Shown here: piece after piece, positions 21,225 to 35,139 of the stretch
Layout: every line of letters begins with the position of its first letter
Numbering within the stretch: the stretch's first letter is position 1
Source of the DNA: Cercis canadensis
Taxonomy: Eukaryota; Streptophyta; Magnoliopsida; Fabales; Fabaceae
Assembly: GCA_003255065.1 (NCBI GenBank)
Contig: QAOA01002976.1
Location: 272,411 to 336,410, forward strand
Direction of reading: 5' to 3'
DNA length: 64,000 nucleotides
Notes under the pieces: model-generated
What the model was told of the DNA's origin: nothing
Seen by the model: only the letters and a program-made list of their open reading frames with translations
Databases searched by the model: none
Program-made: the position numbers and the translations under genes

Positions 21225-24200
21225 ATAAAACCAAAACCAAAACAAAAGGCTTAGCTTTTTCTGTCATTAACACAATGCATAGAAAAATTTAGATAACAAT
21301 AGAAAAATCAGTAACAATAGTATACCTTGTTTTGGGTATGATTGTTTCAAAATTTTCAGATTTCTACCCAAAGCTTTATTTTTGAAGCAACTTTGTTTAA
21401 TATAAAATTAAAGATAAAACAGCCCTGACCTAGATTTCCCGTCCATGGACAGTTCTGTTGATGTTGTATATAAAGAAGATAATAGTTAAATAATAAATTT
21501 ACAACTATGCTATGCCTATAATGGATCATTACCATGTAAATTTATCTTTGGTTCAGGGGCATCTATTGAGAATTCATGGTGTTCCCAATCAACATCACTC
21601 ACCAATAGTATATAACCTTGTTGTTCATGAGGTACCTACTGCTCATTTATCTTTGCCTTTGTGAAGCTTGAATCAATAGGCACAATCATCTTTATTTTAA
21701 ATTTGTCTATCTTCATTGGCATCATCACTACATGAAATTTTATTGTTTGGCTCTTTTGATACTTCATCACAGTCACTACCCTACTTTTTAGAACCCCAAG
21801 AGCCACACTTGTCAATTTCTTGACTCTTTTGGTGCCTCAACATTAACTAGCTAAGGACTTTCTTTCCTAAATATGTCAAATAGGAAGTGTGCTCATAATG
21901 ACCCCTAAGAAAAATAGAAATTGTAAATGGGTGATTCAAATATATGGACAAATGAAAAAGTAACGAATTAAGGACACATGACAAATGACCAAAACAAAAA
22001 TTTCTTTATCACAAATTGTCAATAAATTGGCTCTAGTCCAAATGTCTCACACCTAGTAAAGTCTGATAATCCATTATGCACCATAGAAATAACCAAATAG
22101 TTGTCAATAAGATAAATAAAATTAGAATTATATGAATTGAAAACCGTACCATAATTGAAAGAAAGAATTAATTAGGATTATCAAAGATTTCATGTCAAAA
22201 TATGTACATTAATCAATCCAAAAAAATACCAAGCAGAGAACCATCAATGTCTTCTTTTCAAATTCTCATGTTATGTTAGCTAATTGAGCTTGATGGCCTC
22301 TTCCTTGTCTTGCCATTCCCTCATTTTCTCTATGTGAATATCTTCCTTTGCTTGTAAAAAAAATAAACCATACCATGTAAACACATATGCTATAATAAGG
22401 AAAAATGAGAAAGAGTATTGCCTACTTCCTCATCCTACAATCCTACCCACTCACAGCAAGCAATAAATATTGAGTTCAAGTACTTTTTATATGGAAGTAA
22501 AAAGCAGCAAAAGGTAGGCTTGCAAAATTGATAAGGTTCTTGAAGACACTAACAAAAAAATCTAATCAGCAAAATTACATATTGATTAGAGAACTATTAG
22601 CTGATTTTGTTTGTTTTGAATCCCTATTTAATGAATGATATTATGAATTTGATTTATGTAGTATTTAATTTTTAGTCATCATAGAGTATGGAGGTGGCAA
22701 TTTTTTCTCTTATTTGATTTTAAAAGCATTTATATTAGGGTGACCATTATGGAAACTTTTCAATTGCAATGAATAGATAGAAAATAAAAGAAATTTATAA
22801 GCATTTCAATTCACATTTTTTGTTTGAAAGCTACTTTTAAATTTTTCAAATTTGTAGACACAATTAAGAAAACTATTAAGTGCATTGATTTAATTCCAAG
22901 CAAGAGACTCTATATCACGAATTGAAGCTCAGCTATTTTTAATTTTTTTGTAAATTTTAAAATTTTGTGGTAATTGGAAATTTATAATTATGGCAATTGG
23001 CAATTTGTGCATAAATTTGATTGTATAATTTAATAAAATTCCATCATTTAATTATGTGGACATTTTCCTTTTTGAATTTTCTCAATCAATTTTATTTATG
23101 TGAATTAGAAAAATCTCTATAATAAATCTGTGATAATGTGAGGCAAAAGAAAATAATGCATTTAGTTGTCTTTTAGTCCATATACAATTTTAAATGTGAT
23201 GCACTAATTAAGCAAAGGAATTAAATATGATAATTTGTTTAATAAATAATTCAAACATAGTGCAATTACACTCATATAATATTTTATGTTACAAAATTCA
23301 TTTTCTCTTATTTTTTCATTCAAGAAAAATTAAGAAAATTGAATGCAATGCCACTTGTCAAGTGTTGTCTTCTCATAAATTCTTACTACTTTTATAATAT
23401 ATAGTACTATTCTCACGCCGATGCGTAGGCCACTAGGCAACGGGGCACGAGACATAGGCAACGGGATTTGGGATGTAATTTATGTGATAAGAGGAGTATA
23501 AATTATATAAATCTATGTGATCTAATATACCAATTATGGATTTCATATTTTGAACCATAGATGTAATACATTAAAAACATAAATCATGAATTGATAGTAT
23601 ATTTGAAAGAGTATTAAACAAATACAAAATGAGATAATACTATACTCAAAAAAATTGTGATGTATGATTTGTATTGGAAATGTCAACGTCTTTCTCTAAG
23701 TCCACACAATGTTGCACTGATTCTAAAATTGCAACATTGTTATATTTAATGACTTGAGATATACAAAGTCACTTTGAGTATATAGAAAGTAGCAAGTATA
23801 CACTATATGTTATTTAGGATAAGCATAAAGCATTATCATATTCTTTAATAACATCTTTATAACTTATGTGCACACTGCACTATATCTTGTTGTGGGCTCC
23901 ATATTTTAGATCTCCACGTTACTTACCCTCCTATGATAAGTAAATATGACCAAAGTACCAAATCAAACTTCTTTCAAATTTAGGTCATGTTACACTCAAT
24001 TGTATTTATTTATACCCTCACCTTATCCATTTTTCTTTATCATTATATATCACAAGAGTATTTAATATTATATCATTTTTTATATCAAACATAAGAAAGA
24101 GAATTCCAAATTTCTTCATTGATAGAAAAGAGTTTCCTATATTGATTATCTAGATAAACATACTAACATTTTTATTGATAAAGTATGGACCCCATGGTTA

Positions 24201-25159
24201 GTAAAATAGTTTGGTTCTCATTCTCAACTTATCCCAAAAACCAACTGCCTAAAATTAAAATGTCCCATTTGTTTATCTTTAAAATGGATATGTAATGTTC
24301 ATTTCCCATTTCTAATAAATGTCATATCCCAATTATTTGATTACCATCAATATTTTTTTTTAAAAAAAAATGAATAATTAGTGTCATAAGCACTTAATTC
24401 ATTGTTACAATAGTCTCAATTTGTCTACTTGTAGTAAGTAGTGCTCTTGAGTGGTATGCCAATCTCATCTTTGTACCTTTGAAGGCCAAAGAAAATATAA
24501 AATCCTTATACCCTTGAGATCTACTCAGGTGATTTATAGCTCTTGCTACCAATGAGACTTATTCTTCAATAAAATTATCTAAGGCCATTAAAAAAAAAAA
24601 AAAGACTTTTCATAATATGAGTCCTAGCAAATGATTGAAAATTATAATCAAATGTCATTGAAAAAGAAACCTGTGTCTAAAATAAAGAAATAATCAACAA
24701 CTCATCTTTTTAATCAAATAACTTCATGCACTCATAGGAAATTTTAGAAAATTTCAATGAGCATCCTCAATCCTTAAATATAGCTTGTTAATATACTTTT
24801 AATTTGTAGTACTTAAATTTGGTTTCTTGTTTTATAGATGACTTAGGTTTAAGCTTCTTGTTGCAAGAGTTAAGTTCAATAGATTCCTATAGTATATTAG
24901 TACATAGATTGTGCTTTTATAATTTCTCTGCAATTTCAAACAAATTTTGATTTTAGAGTCATCAAAATATTAAGTACTCAAATTTTCTTTTACAATGTTC
25001 CTATAATTTCACAATTTAAGCAATGCAAAATATTTTTAAACTTGAACAAAATCATATGCTTGTAAATTGTAGTTAACATGTTAATCAACTCTTTGGTACA
25101 CTAGTCTTAACACATGAATCACCTTCACCTCCCAACTCCTTTTAAGCAAATGTCTTATA
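21225..25159. other. AT-rich stretch; possible short coding scraps
   Basis: Next to the insertion, the minus strand reads TTTTGGTTTTATAG|GAT, a good splice acceptor for the phosphatase fragment. On the minus strand around 21560-21800 short peptides without stops (KCGSWGSKK, SDVDWEHHEFSIDAPEPK) look like decayed coding sequence of an unknown gene. The rest, apart from the Helitron-like terminus near 23405, shows nothing recognisable. Confidence 0.35.
23405..23780 (-). repeat. Helitron-like 3' terminal segment (copy a)
   Basis: Contains CACGCCGATGCGTAGG near 23413-23428 followed by about 300 bases similar to 36150-36440 and 37105-37300 (shared words such as AATTATATAAATCTATGTGA and TCTAATATACCAATTATG). 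The GC-rich imperfect hairpin close to one edge fits a Helitron 3' end on the minus strand. Confidence 0.5.
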
Positions 25160-26062
25160 TCATTGATAATACACCCATAGAAATGGAAGGTCACATCAGC
25201 AAAGTTTATCAAGTGCATTGCCTCTTGGGAATTTGATTCACATATAGTTTTCTTATGCCTTTATCCCAACATAATATCAGACCATGCCTTATTGTAGTAA
25301 ATTCAGCTTTCAAATTGCTACTCACGCCTATAGAGCCACATAAACCACCGAGCCGCCCCTTGATGATCTCGAATAACCAGTCCAAAACCTGATCTCCCTA
25401 GGTTCCCAAAACTAACACAATCGACATTTAGCTTAATGGTCTTTATACTTGGAGACTGTCAATGTATCCATTGCACATCTCTTTCCTGCTTTCTCGCTTT
25501 TCCAGAAAAAACTTTACTGCAAGTTAAACCTCGTCTGGATCTTATTAACACTCACCATCAACAGAGTGTTACGCCTTTCATAAACCTATTCATTGCGTGT
25601 TCTCCATATCCACCACAAAGTGTAGTAGAAGAGAATATGCAACTTCGTTATCTCCTTTCCTATATTCCCATTTGTATAAAACCAAGCATTCAAATCTTTT
25701 TTTCCAAAAGCTACTCTCTACACTAAAACCCAGATAGACGTGATTTATAGCATCTCTAAGGCAATGCATTGTATTTTCCATATCAAACTTGCACCTGCTA
25801 CATAAGGATTTTTGACTAAGGTGATTACGAGCATGAAACCAATTTGTGGGTATGGCGTCATGCAACATAAAAACTTTAATTTGTTCTAGAGCTGCAAGCC
25901 TCCACACCTAATTCCACTTTTGGGTATCCATCTAATTTTTTTTCTTAGATATTAACCAATCATACCTAGCTTTTGCTATATAAACCCTAGTTATGGTATT
26001 TCTCCAAACAATCATGTCTTGAATATCACCATACTGAGCAAGCGGCACCCTAAAGATCTAAT
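25160..26062 (-). pseudogene. LINE remnant: RT zinc-binding region and RNase H
   Basis: On the minus strand from 26062: LAQYGDIQDMIVWRNTITRV, then VWRLAALEQIKVFMLHDAIP, CSRCKFDMENTMHCLRDA (zf-RVT type), then at about 25430-25250 an RNase H piece (LNVDCVSFGNLGRSGFG, NLKAEFTTIRHGLILCWD). It has several frameshifts and stops. The order is that of plant LINE ORF2 3' ends. Confidence 0.8.
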
Positions 26063-27892
26063 CTAAAACATAAACATTTCCATATCAAAGTCTCCATATT
26101 TGGATGTGATAATAATTGCTAATAATGCTGATGATAATGCATTTCAGGAAATACATAGCTACAACATGTTGAAGATCACCTGTATAGGAACTTATCTAAC
26201 AAAAATATATCAACCTTGGCCATAGTATCTATTTAAATATCAAAATGAAACATCTTAATTTTTGACATTCCTAACCAATTCTCTAAGCAATCAATTTTTA
26301 AAAAGAAAATGAACCTAATCATGAGAATGAAAAGAAAAGGAATGTTTCATTTTTATTGAAACTTCTTTCATTGAATTAATCTTAAAATTTTTGTCCAATT
26401 TCATATTCGCCTTATTCTTCCTATACCATGATGTATTTTTACTACCATTATTTTGTGTGGGTAATCTTGTTTCTACTCTAATTCCCAACCCCATTTCTTT
26501 TCATACCATTATCTTTAGTAGGAAGACCCAATGGATTAACTGAATTTATAAATATATAAATTATAGTAAAGTAGAAGAGTAGCAGGAGATACTACAGTAC
26601 TTTTTTTTTCATGTATTATTCAATGATGGTTCAGTTTTTTTCATTTTTTTCATCCAAAACTTCCTTATTCCCTCATTTTAGTCTACACACATCCCTTTAT
26701 TATCCTTGTCTTCTGATTACACATGTAATCATTTTTGTTCACCATTTCTTTTGTTCTCTTCCCATGCCATCTCTTATCTTTTCCATGTATCATTTACTCT
26801 AATCTTCATCTCGATGCCATATTTTCATTTTTCCTATATGCTTCTATCAACTACTTTTCAACCTCCCCATACTTCAACAATTTTCTTTGATTCCTTTATT
26901 ACCATTTTTTATTTTTCCTATGCATCTCTTTGATTCATACTTCCTTTGTCCTACACATTTCGAAGGTATTCACAACTTCTATGTTCCCTCTTGTCTCTTG
27001 ATAGCAATTCACAAAGGAGACTAAATTACCAATGGGAAAAACCTTTGTGAAAAACAGAGATCATAAGATAAAAAGCCGCCCTTGAAGCCCAAGGCTTGTT
27101 AGAAGCTATTTTTTTCTCTACTCAAAGACTGTGTTTTTCCAAAATAGTTTTTTATTCTTTTTATACATTTATATATTGTGGGGTTGGTGAATATATTTCT
27201 CCTTGTTTTCTACATTTACTCTCTGGATTTTCTATTTTTCCTCTAAAAATATTACATGGCCTCTTTGCAAGTCGAACACCAAAATCAGCAGGCACAACAT
27301 ATTGGATCAGGGACTGAATGTATCTTACATGGTGGAGTTGCTTTCACAAAAAGCCTTTGATTTTTGTCTTTCCCGCTACTTTAGTTGCTCCATTTACATT
27401 TGGGTGAATGTATTTGATTTAAACTTGCAATTGGTTATGTATTTGGCTAAGCATTTATGCTCCTAGCAAAGGTTTTGCATGCTTTGAACGTCAATGAATG
27501 TTGAAGAACTGAATGCATCTCATTCACATTTTTCTTTTAGTTTTTGTTAGAATATGGTAAGCCAATTATTCTTTTAGGAAGCCCTTTAGCATAACTTAAG
27601 TTTCACAATAAAAATTTGTTACATATAGAATCATTTCGCTATCTACTATTTTGGTTTCAAATTTTATGTTATTTATACTTCAGGTTAACCATTTGATTTT
27701 GGTAATTTTTTTCATTCTCCCAACTATGTTATGGATATGTCTTTGCGCTTTCAACAACTACATTTGACAATGGAGCCATTGATGATCGTTGATTCCCTTG
27801 AGGTACTTTTACTTCTATCTCAAACACACTTATTTGTTCTCTCTTATTCCTTATCCAGAATACCACCTTATCTTTCTATCCTTTGGAAGATC
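26063..27892. other. AT-rich stretch without supportable genes
   Basis: Pyrimidine-rich segments (26590-26960) produce open frames by composition. No conserved motif recognised. Confidence 0.4.
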
Positions 27893-29312
27893 TGATGAGC
27901 TGCCGAGGCTCCTCAAATTAGTAAAAGTTTAAGGTCGGTTACCTAAGCTACTTGTAGCATAAGGCAGCCCTAAGTCGAACCTAAGGATTGTTCTATTTAG
28001 TGAATCATATTAAGAAGCATATAAACAGGGGGGGTTTTGTTTGTTCAAGTGTTTAACAGAAATTAGTTGTAAGTGGTAACCCTAAAGGAAAACAACCAAT
28101 CCAAGCCTTAACTGATTCTGATTTTGATCCATCATTGATTTCTAATGATCCATTCAATTATTAACCATGTTCTTGGCCTTTAAAACATATCAAGAAGCCT
28201 CTCAATGTTCTATGGATGTCCACTGGTTAAGCAACCAAAATTCGGTTTTAACTAAGACAAAATTAATTAAGCAAACATTCAAGTCCAGTTTTACCTAAGT
28301 CCATGATCCAGCCAAGGTAATTAATCCATCCAAAAGCTTAGAAACATTAATTAACCATACAATCGTCTTGTATCACATGCAAACAGAATATGAAAATCCA
28401 AATCTAAATTAAGCAATTCAAACAGAATATTTCAGAGGATTGAAAGAACTTTATTAACAACTAAATGAATAACAACAACACATAATCTCAAAACCAATAA
28501 TCAGAACAGCCAAAACCTGAATTGATTTGATGAATTAGCCCTATGAACAAGAGAAGCCAAGTTCTTACAAAATATCTAAAATGAAAACTTAAAGACTAAG
28601 GAAAGTTCAAAAGCTGTCTAAAATATCTAAATGACTTGATTTGAATTTCGGCTGCCCCTTTGTGCTGATATAGACCTCCAAAATTACATGCACACCCAAA
28701 TTGCCCTTAGGGCACACTTGTTCCCATGGGCCTTAGCTTTAATTGGGCTTTGGTTTGGGCCCATTTGGACTTTTCATGAGGAAGTTAGGCCCATTTAAGT
28801 GCTAATAGGTGTCTGGAACCATCAGCTAACGTCGACCGCAAATAAGACCATCTTCAATATAAAATATAGTGAACCGGTATTCATAACAATTGAAGCTCTG
28901 TCTGTTAGCTTTCCAATGGTACCCGTTTCAAGTCCATATGACATCCACAGCTCAAGTTATGGCCCAAACACTGCATGTAGGTCAGGATCCTGTGACATCA
29001 TGTCTTCTCTGGCTTCCAGGCTACATATGACCTTCTGGACGTCCGAATTGGCTTTGGAGCCCTGAAAGAAATTTGTAGACAATTCTCTCAACTTTCCTAC
29101 AAGGTATGACTCAGAATTTTTAGACATCCAGAACGCAAGATATACATGAAACACAGAGACAGCATAAAATGCTCAGTATTGCTGGAAATTACAATTAGGC
29201 ACAAATGGATCCAAGGTCATCAAATGAGGTCCAAGTCTACTTAATTAAGCCCAAAAGAGGTTTAAAAGACTAAATATGAGAGATAACTATTGTATAAAAA
29301 GTGTTTTCATCA
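27893..29312 (-). repeat. Solo LTR of the element 1 family
   Basis: 1,420 bases with the same ends (TGATGAGCTGCCGAGG ... TTTTCATCA). It is flanked by near-identical 5-mers AGATC (27888-27892) and AGACC (29313-29317). There is no PBS, polypurine tract or internal sequence, so it results from LTR-LTR recombination. It shows more differences from the element 1 LTRs than these show from each other, suggesting an older insertion. Confidence 0.85.
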
Positions 29313-29317
29313 AGACC

Positions 29318-31430
29318 CCAACAATAAAATAATCACTATAGTTTGCTATTTTGTTGTGGTCCTTTTTCACATACATGACCAATTAAAACAATACATTTTA
29401 ACTTATTGTTAATTCATCCCAATTTTAGAGCGATTGAATTCATACATAGCATACTTCCAAGTTTTTAGTACATTGTAATGCATTTTAACCTACTAACATC
29501 AAGATATCTACCAATAGAATATTCTACAAATTGAAAGAATATGTATATAATCAATATTTTCCAAAAGAAAAATAACAGAAGAAAATAATTAGAATGAGAA
29601 GCCAAGAGAATTTAATAAAAATGACACATAGAGTAAATGTTCTAAGATGGATAGATTTAACAGAAATCACATTTCAAAATTAGCATCCTAAAATTTTATG
29701 AAAATACTCACCAACGGAAAAAGTAATCTATAATCAAGATAATAATTTAAATTTCTCTTTATATTAAAGAGCTAAAATCATGGTCAGTGTTAATTGAGGC
29801 AAACAAATATAATAGAGTCTCTTGGAAGTTTAACTCTCTAAATATATTTCTGTAGGTATAACACCCATGCGCCAACTAAAGTTTGTCAGTTAATTTATTT
29901 TTTAAAGTTTGACCTATATGCATGTCTACAAATAAAATTATGTAGAATGTTAGCAATAATCTTGTACAACATAAAATTTGTTTACCAAGAAGTACATCAT
30001 CTAATAAAGGTAGTAGAAACAAAGTTGATATCTATATGTTATTTCCCATACATTTAATTAGGAATAGGAACTAAGGTTACTTCCTAAGATCTACCCAATA
30101 AAAGAAAATTTCCATAATTTCATACAATAATCAAATTCTAGTGCAAATAAATTTTGTATCAAATTTGAAAAATTCTATCTTTTACTTATTTGATTAAGTA
30201 ATGGATATTTAGTATCCTGATAGTCCTATTAGAGTTTCCATAAGTAGATTGTTTAGGGTCTAAATTTAGTGCAACCCGAAACTCTATAATGTATTCTTTT
30301 TTATCCCAAAACCTTTCATGCGGACGACTGAATTTGGAGGAAAGAGCATAGATTTATTGGGGTGCAATATCAATTTTTTCATTAACTTAAAATTTTCTTT
30401 TTTCGAATTCCTTATTGACCATCTAGCAATACAAATTTACAATTTTTCATACTTTTTAGCAATGCAATTTATTTTTCCTAATAAATAAAATTTAAACTTA
30501 AAAAATAAAATTGATATTACCATATTTTAACCCTCTTGGATGGTTTTAAATAAATAAATACAGAAATAATTATAAATAGAAAAATAATAATATTGTGCAA
30601 TCAACTTGGTAATTATAATTGATTGATAACCATATTAATTTAGGAAATTTCAACTTCCAAATTAATTATGTAATGATTGATTATCATTTATTTTAGTATG
30701 TGATGTTTGGCTGATTGTTTTAATATGAAAATCAAAATTTCAATATCGATTTGATTATTGATTAACTGAAAATCAAATTATTTATTGTTGGAGGATTTTG
30801 TATCAGTGCTAGAGTCACAAATATGTAATTTCTTACATTTGTGAATTTTTAAATTATATAATTCGAAATTAATTTAAAATTATATAATTGATTGTTTGGA
30901 AAATAATTAAGCACCAAAGTGTTTGGATATACATATTCAATGCTGATTAATTTTATTTATGATTTTTAATACTTTTTAGCGATAGAAATTTATTTTTTCT
31001 AATAAATAAAAGTTAAAATTGATTTTACCATATTTTAATGCTTATGGATAGTTTGAAATAAATAAATACAAAAATAATATAAATAGGAAAATTATAATAT
31101 TTTGCAGTCAAATGACAATGATAATTAATTAATTAATAAATATTTAGTTTGGGCAATTTCAACTTTCAAATTAATTATGAATTGATTGATTACCTTTGAT
31201 ATTTGTATGAGATATTTGACTAATTGTTTTAATATAAAAATTAATAATTTTATATGTTTGTAATCAATTGGTAATTATAATTGATTGACTATTAATTAAT
31301 ATGAAAAATTTCAACTTTAACATTAATATTAAATGATGAGACAATTAATGAATGTTTTGATAATTACAATAAATTAAATTAAAGAAATAATTTTTTAATC
31401 AATTTACAATAAATGGAATGTTTTGATAAT
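29318..31430. other. Very AT-rich stretch with internal direct repeats
   Basis: Segments starting near 30395 and 30960 (ACTTTTTAGCGATAGAAATT type) recur near 34207. No coding content. Confidence 0.5.
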
Positions 31431-32136
31431 TATCAAGATCCCTTAAACAAAAAGAAAAGAAAATAGCATAATCAATTTCTTCATCTTCAATGCCCAGTAC
31501 ATTATTCATCTTCTATGCTCAATTTCTTCATCTTCGTTGTTGAGTTTTTTTTTTTAGATTAAAATTGTCAATGTGAAATAGTCTTTTCAGCACCATCTTT
31601 AAGGATTAAGATCTTGTCACTGGTATTTTTTAATTGTTAATCATATAGTGTTAGAAATCGAGAAAAACAATATTACATAAACAAATGGTGTATATAAAAA
31701 GAACAAACCTTGTTGTTTTAGGAGATATAGGAGATACTGAAAAAAAAAATGACAGACCAAATATTAAAGAAACAATAGTGTATAGAGAAAGAAAAAACTT
31801 TACTCCCTTTGGAGATTGAGGAGATGGAAAGAAGAAAAAAAAGTAAAGGAGTCACACGGTTACATAAGGAGATGAAGAGATATATAATAAATAAAAATAT
31901 TTTGAGAACTAATATTACATAGATAAATTATGTATAGAGAAAGACTATTAATAAAAAAAATGGCTGCATAAGCTTTCATTTAGGACCATGATCAACTTCA
32001 CCATTAAAAAGAAGTACCTAGGATTGGTAAAAAGTTTATAAGCTTTCCATTTTATAAATATGACCTATAAAAAAAATATATAATGAGATAAGAAGAGGAA
32101 AAAAATTATAATGATATTAAGTCACTTTCTTCATAC

Positions 32137-32271
32137 CATGATGATATTCAGATCCTCCGGAGCAATATTCTCCAAAGAAACCTGTTTAATTGCAACAAAG
32201 TGTCCATTCTCTAGGTCCAAACCTTTGTAAACTCGACTATATGCTCCTTTTCCAATCTCATCTCGAAGCAT
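32137..32271 (-). pseudogene. Single exon of a MAP3K-epsilon-like protein kinase
   Basis: A 45-codon exon on the minus strand encodes MLRDEIGKGAYSRVYKGLDL, then ENGHFVAIKQVSLENIAPED, then LNIIM. That is the glycine-rich loop (G-K-G-A-Y) and the VAIK lysine of a protein kinase, in wording that I recognise as MAP3K epsilon (M3KE1/cdc7-like). It is bounded by splice signals (AG before ATG, GTATGA after the last codon) and has no stop. The neighbouring exons that would complete the kinase were not found within several kb, so it is a captured or duplicated exon. A Ser stands where Gly is usual in the loop (GAYSRV against GAYGRV). Confidence 0.8.
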
Positions 32272-33359
32272 CTGCTCAAAATTTTATATGTAAACCAAAA
32301 TATCACTTAATCCAAATTTCAAGGTATATAGTTAGCAAAGGCTGTATGCAATTTCAACGAAGAAAAGACAAAGCATAAAGCACAACCCAATTAAATCTAA
32401 TGTGACACTGGCATTCATCTATATACAAAATAAATTAAAAAAAAAATGTTTATATCATTTTAAAATCAGGCAACTGAGAACATAGCACATAATACTTTTA
32501 ATTGCAGCATATTGAGCGATTAGTTATACTCAAATCAACTCTGCAGGTTAGAGAATCAATGACCCTAAACTTGCTTAACTTACCATGCCCTAGCACCAGC
32601 ATGGCCTATATCCAGATATATGCTAGCCCCCTATTGCCATCATAAGAGTATTGCCCCTCTACCAATATCATTAGCTCATAATTGCTACTATCACCATTTT
32701 GTTATTGTACACAAATTACTTTATAATTTTATCTAATAAAACAACCTACCTTATTTCATTCAAACATATATTCTATATAACAATAGTTTAATACTAAAAT
32801 TTCCACTCTAAGACATTTGGTTATATGCATATAGTCTTTAGAGTTTAAGTCTCAGCAGTGCCAAACAGAACGTGAATCATAGATAATTTTGTAGTCTAGA
32901 GTGGACAAAACAGTGATGGCCTAAAAAAAAATATTAGACAAATAGTACCATCCACTCAAAAATTGCATTCCAAAATCCCTATTTGCTCTGTTTTTAATAC
33001 TGTTAAAGTAGCCTAAAACCCACAAAAAAGAAAAAATATCTTAATAAAATGTCACCAGAAAGAACGGCAAAAAGAAAAACATATTTTCCATGCTATAGGT
33101 GCTAGACCGAAGCAAAATGAAAATAAGAATTCTGCTTAAAAAATTCCCATTGTATAAATATTTAGCATGCCTAAATCAGTTCTGGAGTTCATCATATGAC
33201 ACCAAGAAACAGTTCAAAAACTTCCACACTGCTTCTCTTCACCCTCATTATCTCAATAGCCAAACAGAAACTAAATTTATAAAAAAACATTGGCAAAAAA
33301 CAATGGCGATAAAAAATGAGAGTGAAGATATGGAGATATCAGCGAATTGAATGTTAGCT
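32272..33359. other. AT-rich sequence of the duplicated block
   Basis: No exon or repeat unit recognised here. Confidence 0.35.
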
Positions 33360-33832
33360 TAAAATCGAATAGATAGATATTGTAAAACAATATACCTTGT
33401 TGAATCTGGAGATAGAGGTGATGCAGATAATAATAATAATAATAAGGAATAAAGAAAGAGTAGCACAGCTAGATCCAAAGATTTCGATCTATATTAGAAT
33501 CAAATATATATCAAAAAACAAAAACACAACAACCTACAAATCAAAGGGAAAGAGCATACCTTGTTGCCTTTGGAGAAGAAGAAAATCGAACTATATATAG
33601 AGGTTTCGAAAAACGAAGATGGAGATGGAGGAAAGAGCATACATTGTTCCCTTTAGAGATGGAGGAAATCAAGCAAATAAAGAATATAGAGCAAAACAAA
33701 TTCATAAGCTAATAAAATAGATATTGAGGAAGAAAAATACTGCTTTTGAAAAAATGATTAGGAAGAGCAAACCTGGGAGCTTATACAGATAGAGGAAAAA
33801 AGTTGATAAATTCGTGATGGGGTGGGCCTTAT

Positions 33833-33940
33833 ATGGAGTGTACTATATATAGAGGTTTATGGAGGCACATACTTCAAACCCTAATTTTTGAATTCTCATT
33901 GACAAATCAATATTTATTGTGGTGCACAAATTTAGGAGTA
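33833..33940 (-). promoter_or_regulatory. Promoter-like segment of the duplicated block (long copy)
   Basis: On the minus strand AAATTAGGGTTTGAAG (telo-box like) precedes CTCTATATATAG and then AAGGCCCACC. The layout resembles a plant TATA promoter reading towards lower coordinates. A diverged copy is at 35812-35940, where the TATA is weaker. Confidence 0.35.
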
Positions 33941-35139
33941 TGCTTAGCAATTATAATAAATCGTAATTAATTGATTTTCGGTTATAACTAATTATTAATG
34001 ATTTTTGAATATTAAATTTGAATTAATAATATTTTAATTGTGATTGTATTAATTGTGAATATTTAAGACTCGTAATAATGGCTGGGAGTGCCATGTGGCG
34101 AGTTGTGGAGCATTAGCATTCTACTTTTAAAGTTATACAGATAAGATTATGTATTACTTAAAATTTAGAATTTACAGTAATCTTGATATAATCATAATAT
34201 AATTAACTTAAAATTTTTCTTATTTAGTTTCCTTATTGATCATCCAACAATATAAATTTACGATTTTTCATACTTTTTAGCGATAGAAATTTAATTTTTC
34301 TAATAAATAAAATTTAAAATCTGCAAATGAAATTGATTTTACCATATTTTAATGCTCATGGATAGTTTTAAATAAATAAATACAAAATAATTATAAATAG
34401 GAAAATTATAATATTTTACAGTCAAATGGTAATTATAATTTATTGAAAACTATTTAATTTGAGTAATTTTAACTTCCAAATTAATTATGGACTAATTGAT
34501 TACCATTGATATTTGTATGATATATTTGACTAATTGCTTTAATATGAAAATCAATAATATTATATGCTTGCAATCAAATGGTAATTATAATTGATTGACT
34601 ATCATTTAATATGAAAAATTTCAACTTTCACATTAATGTTAAAGGAGGCAATTAAGGAAAGTTTTGATAATTATAAGAAACCAAATTAAAGAAATAATTT
34701 TATAATCAAATTACAATATTTTCATTTTGATAATCATCAAGACCCCTCAAACAAAAAGAAAAAAAAAATAGTATACTCAGTTTCTTCAGCTTTCATGCTT
34801 AAAACATTATTCGTCTTCCATGCTCAATTTTTTCATCTTTGCTATCCGGTTCTTTCTTTAGATCAAAATACTCATTGTGAAATGGTCTTTTCGGCACTAT
34901 CAAAATAGTCATTAATAGTTACAACCATTTTTTAACTATTAATCATATAATGTTAAAAATCGAGAAAAAAAGTTATATGAGATGGAGATATATATAATAA
35001 GAAAAAATATTTTGAGAACTAATATTACATAAACAAATAGTGTACAGATAAAGAACAAACCTTGTTGTTTTAAGAGATAGAAGAGATGCTGAAAAAAAAA
35101 ATAGATTTAAGACCAAATATTAGAGAAACAAATATTGTA

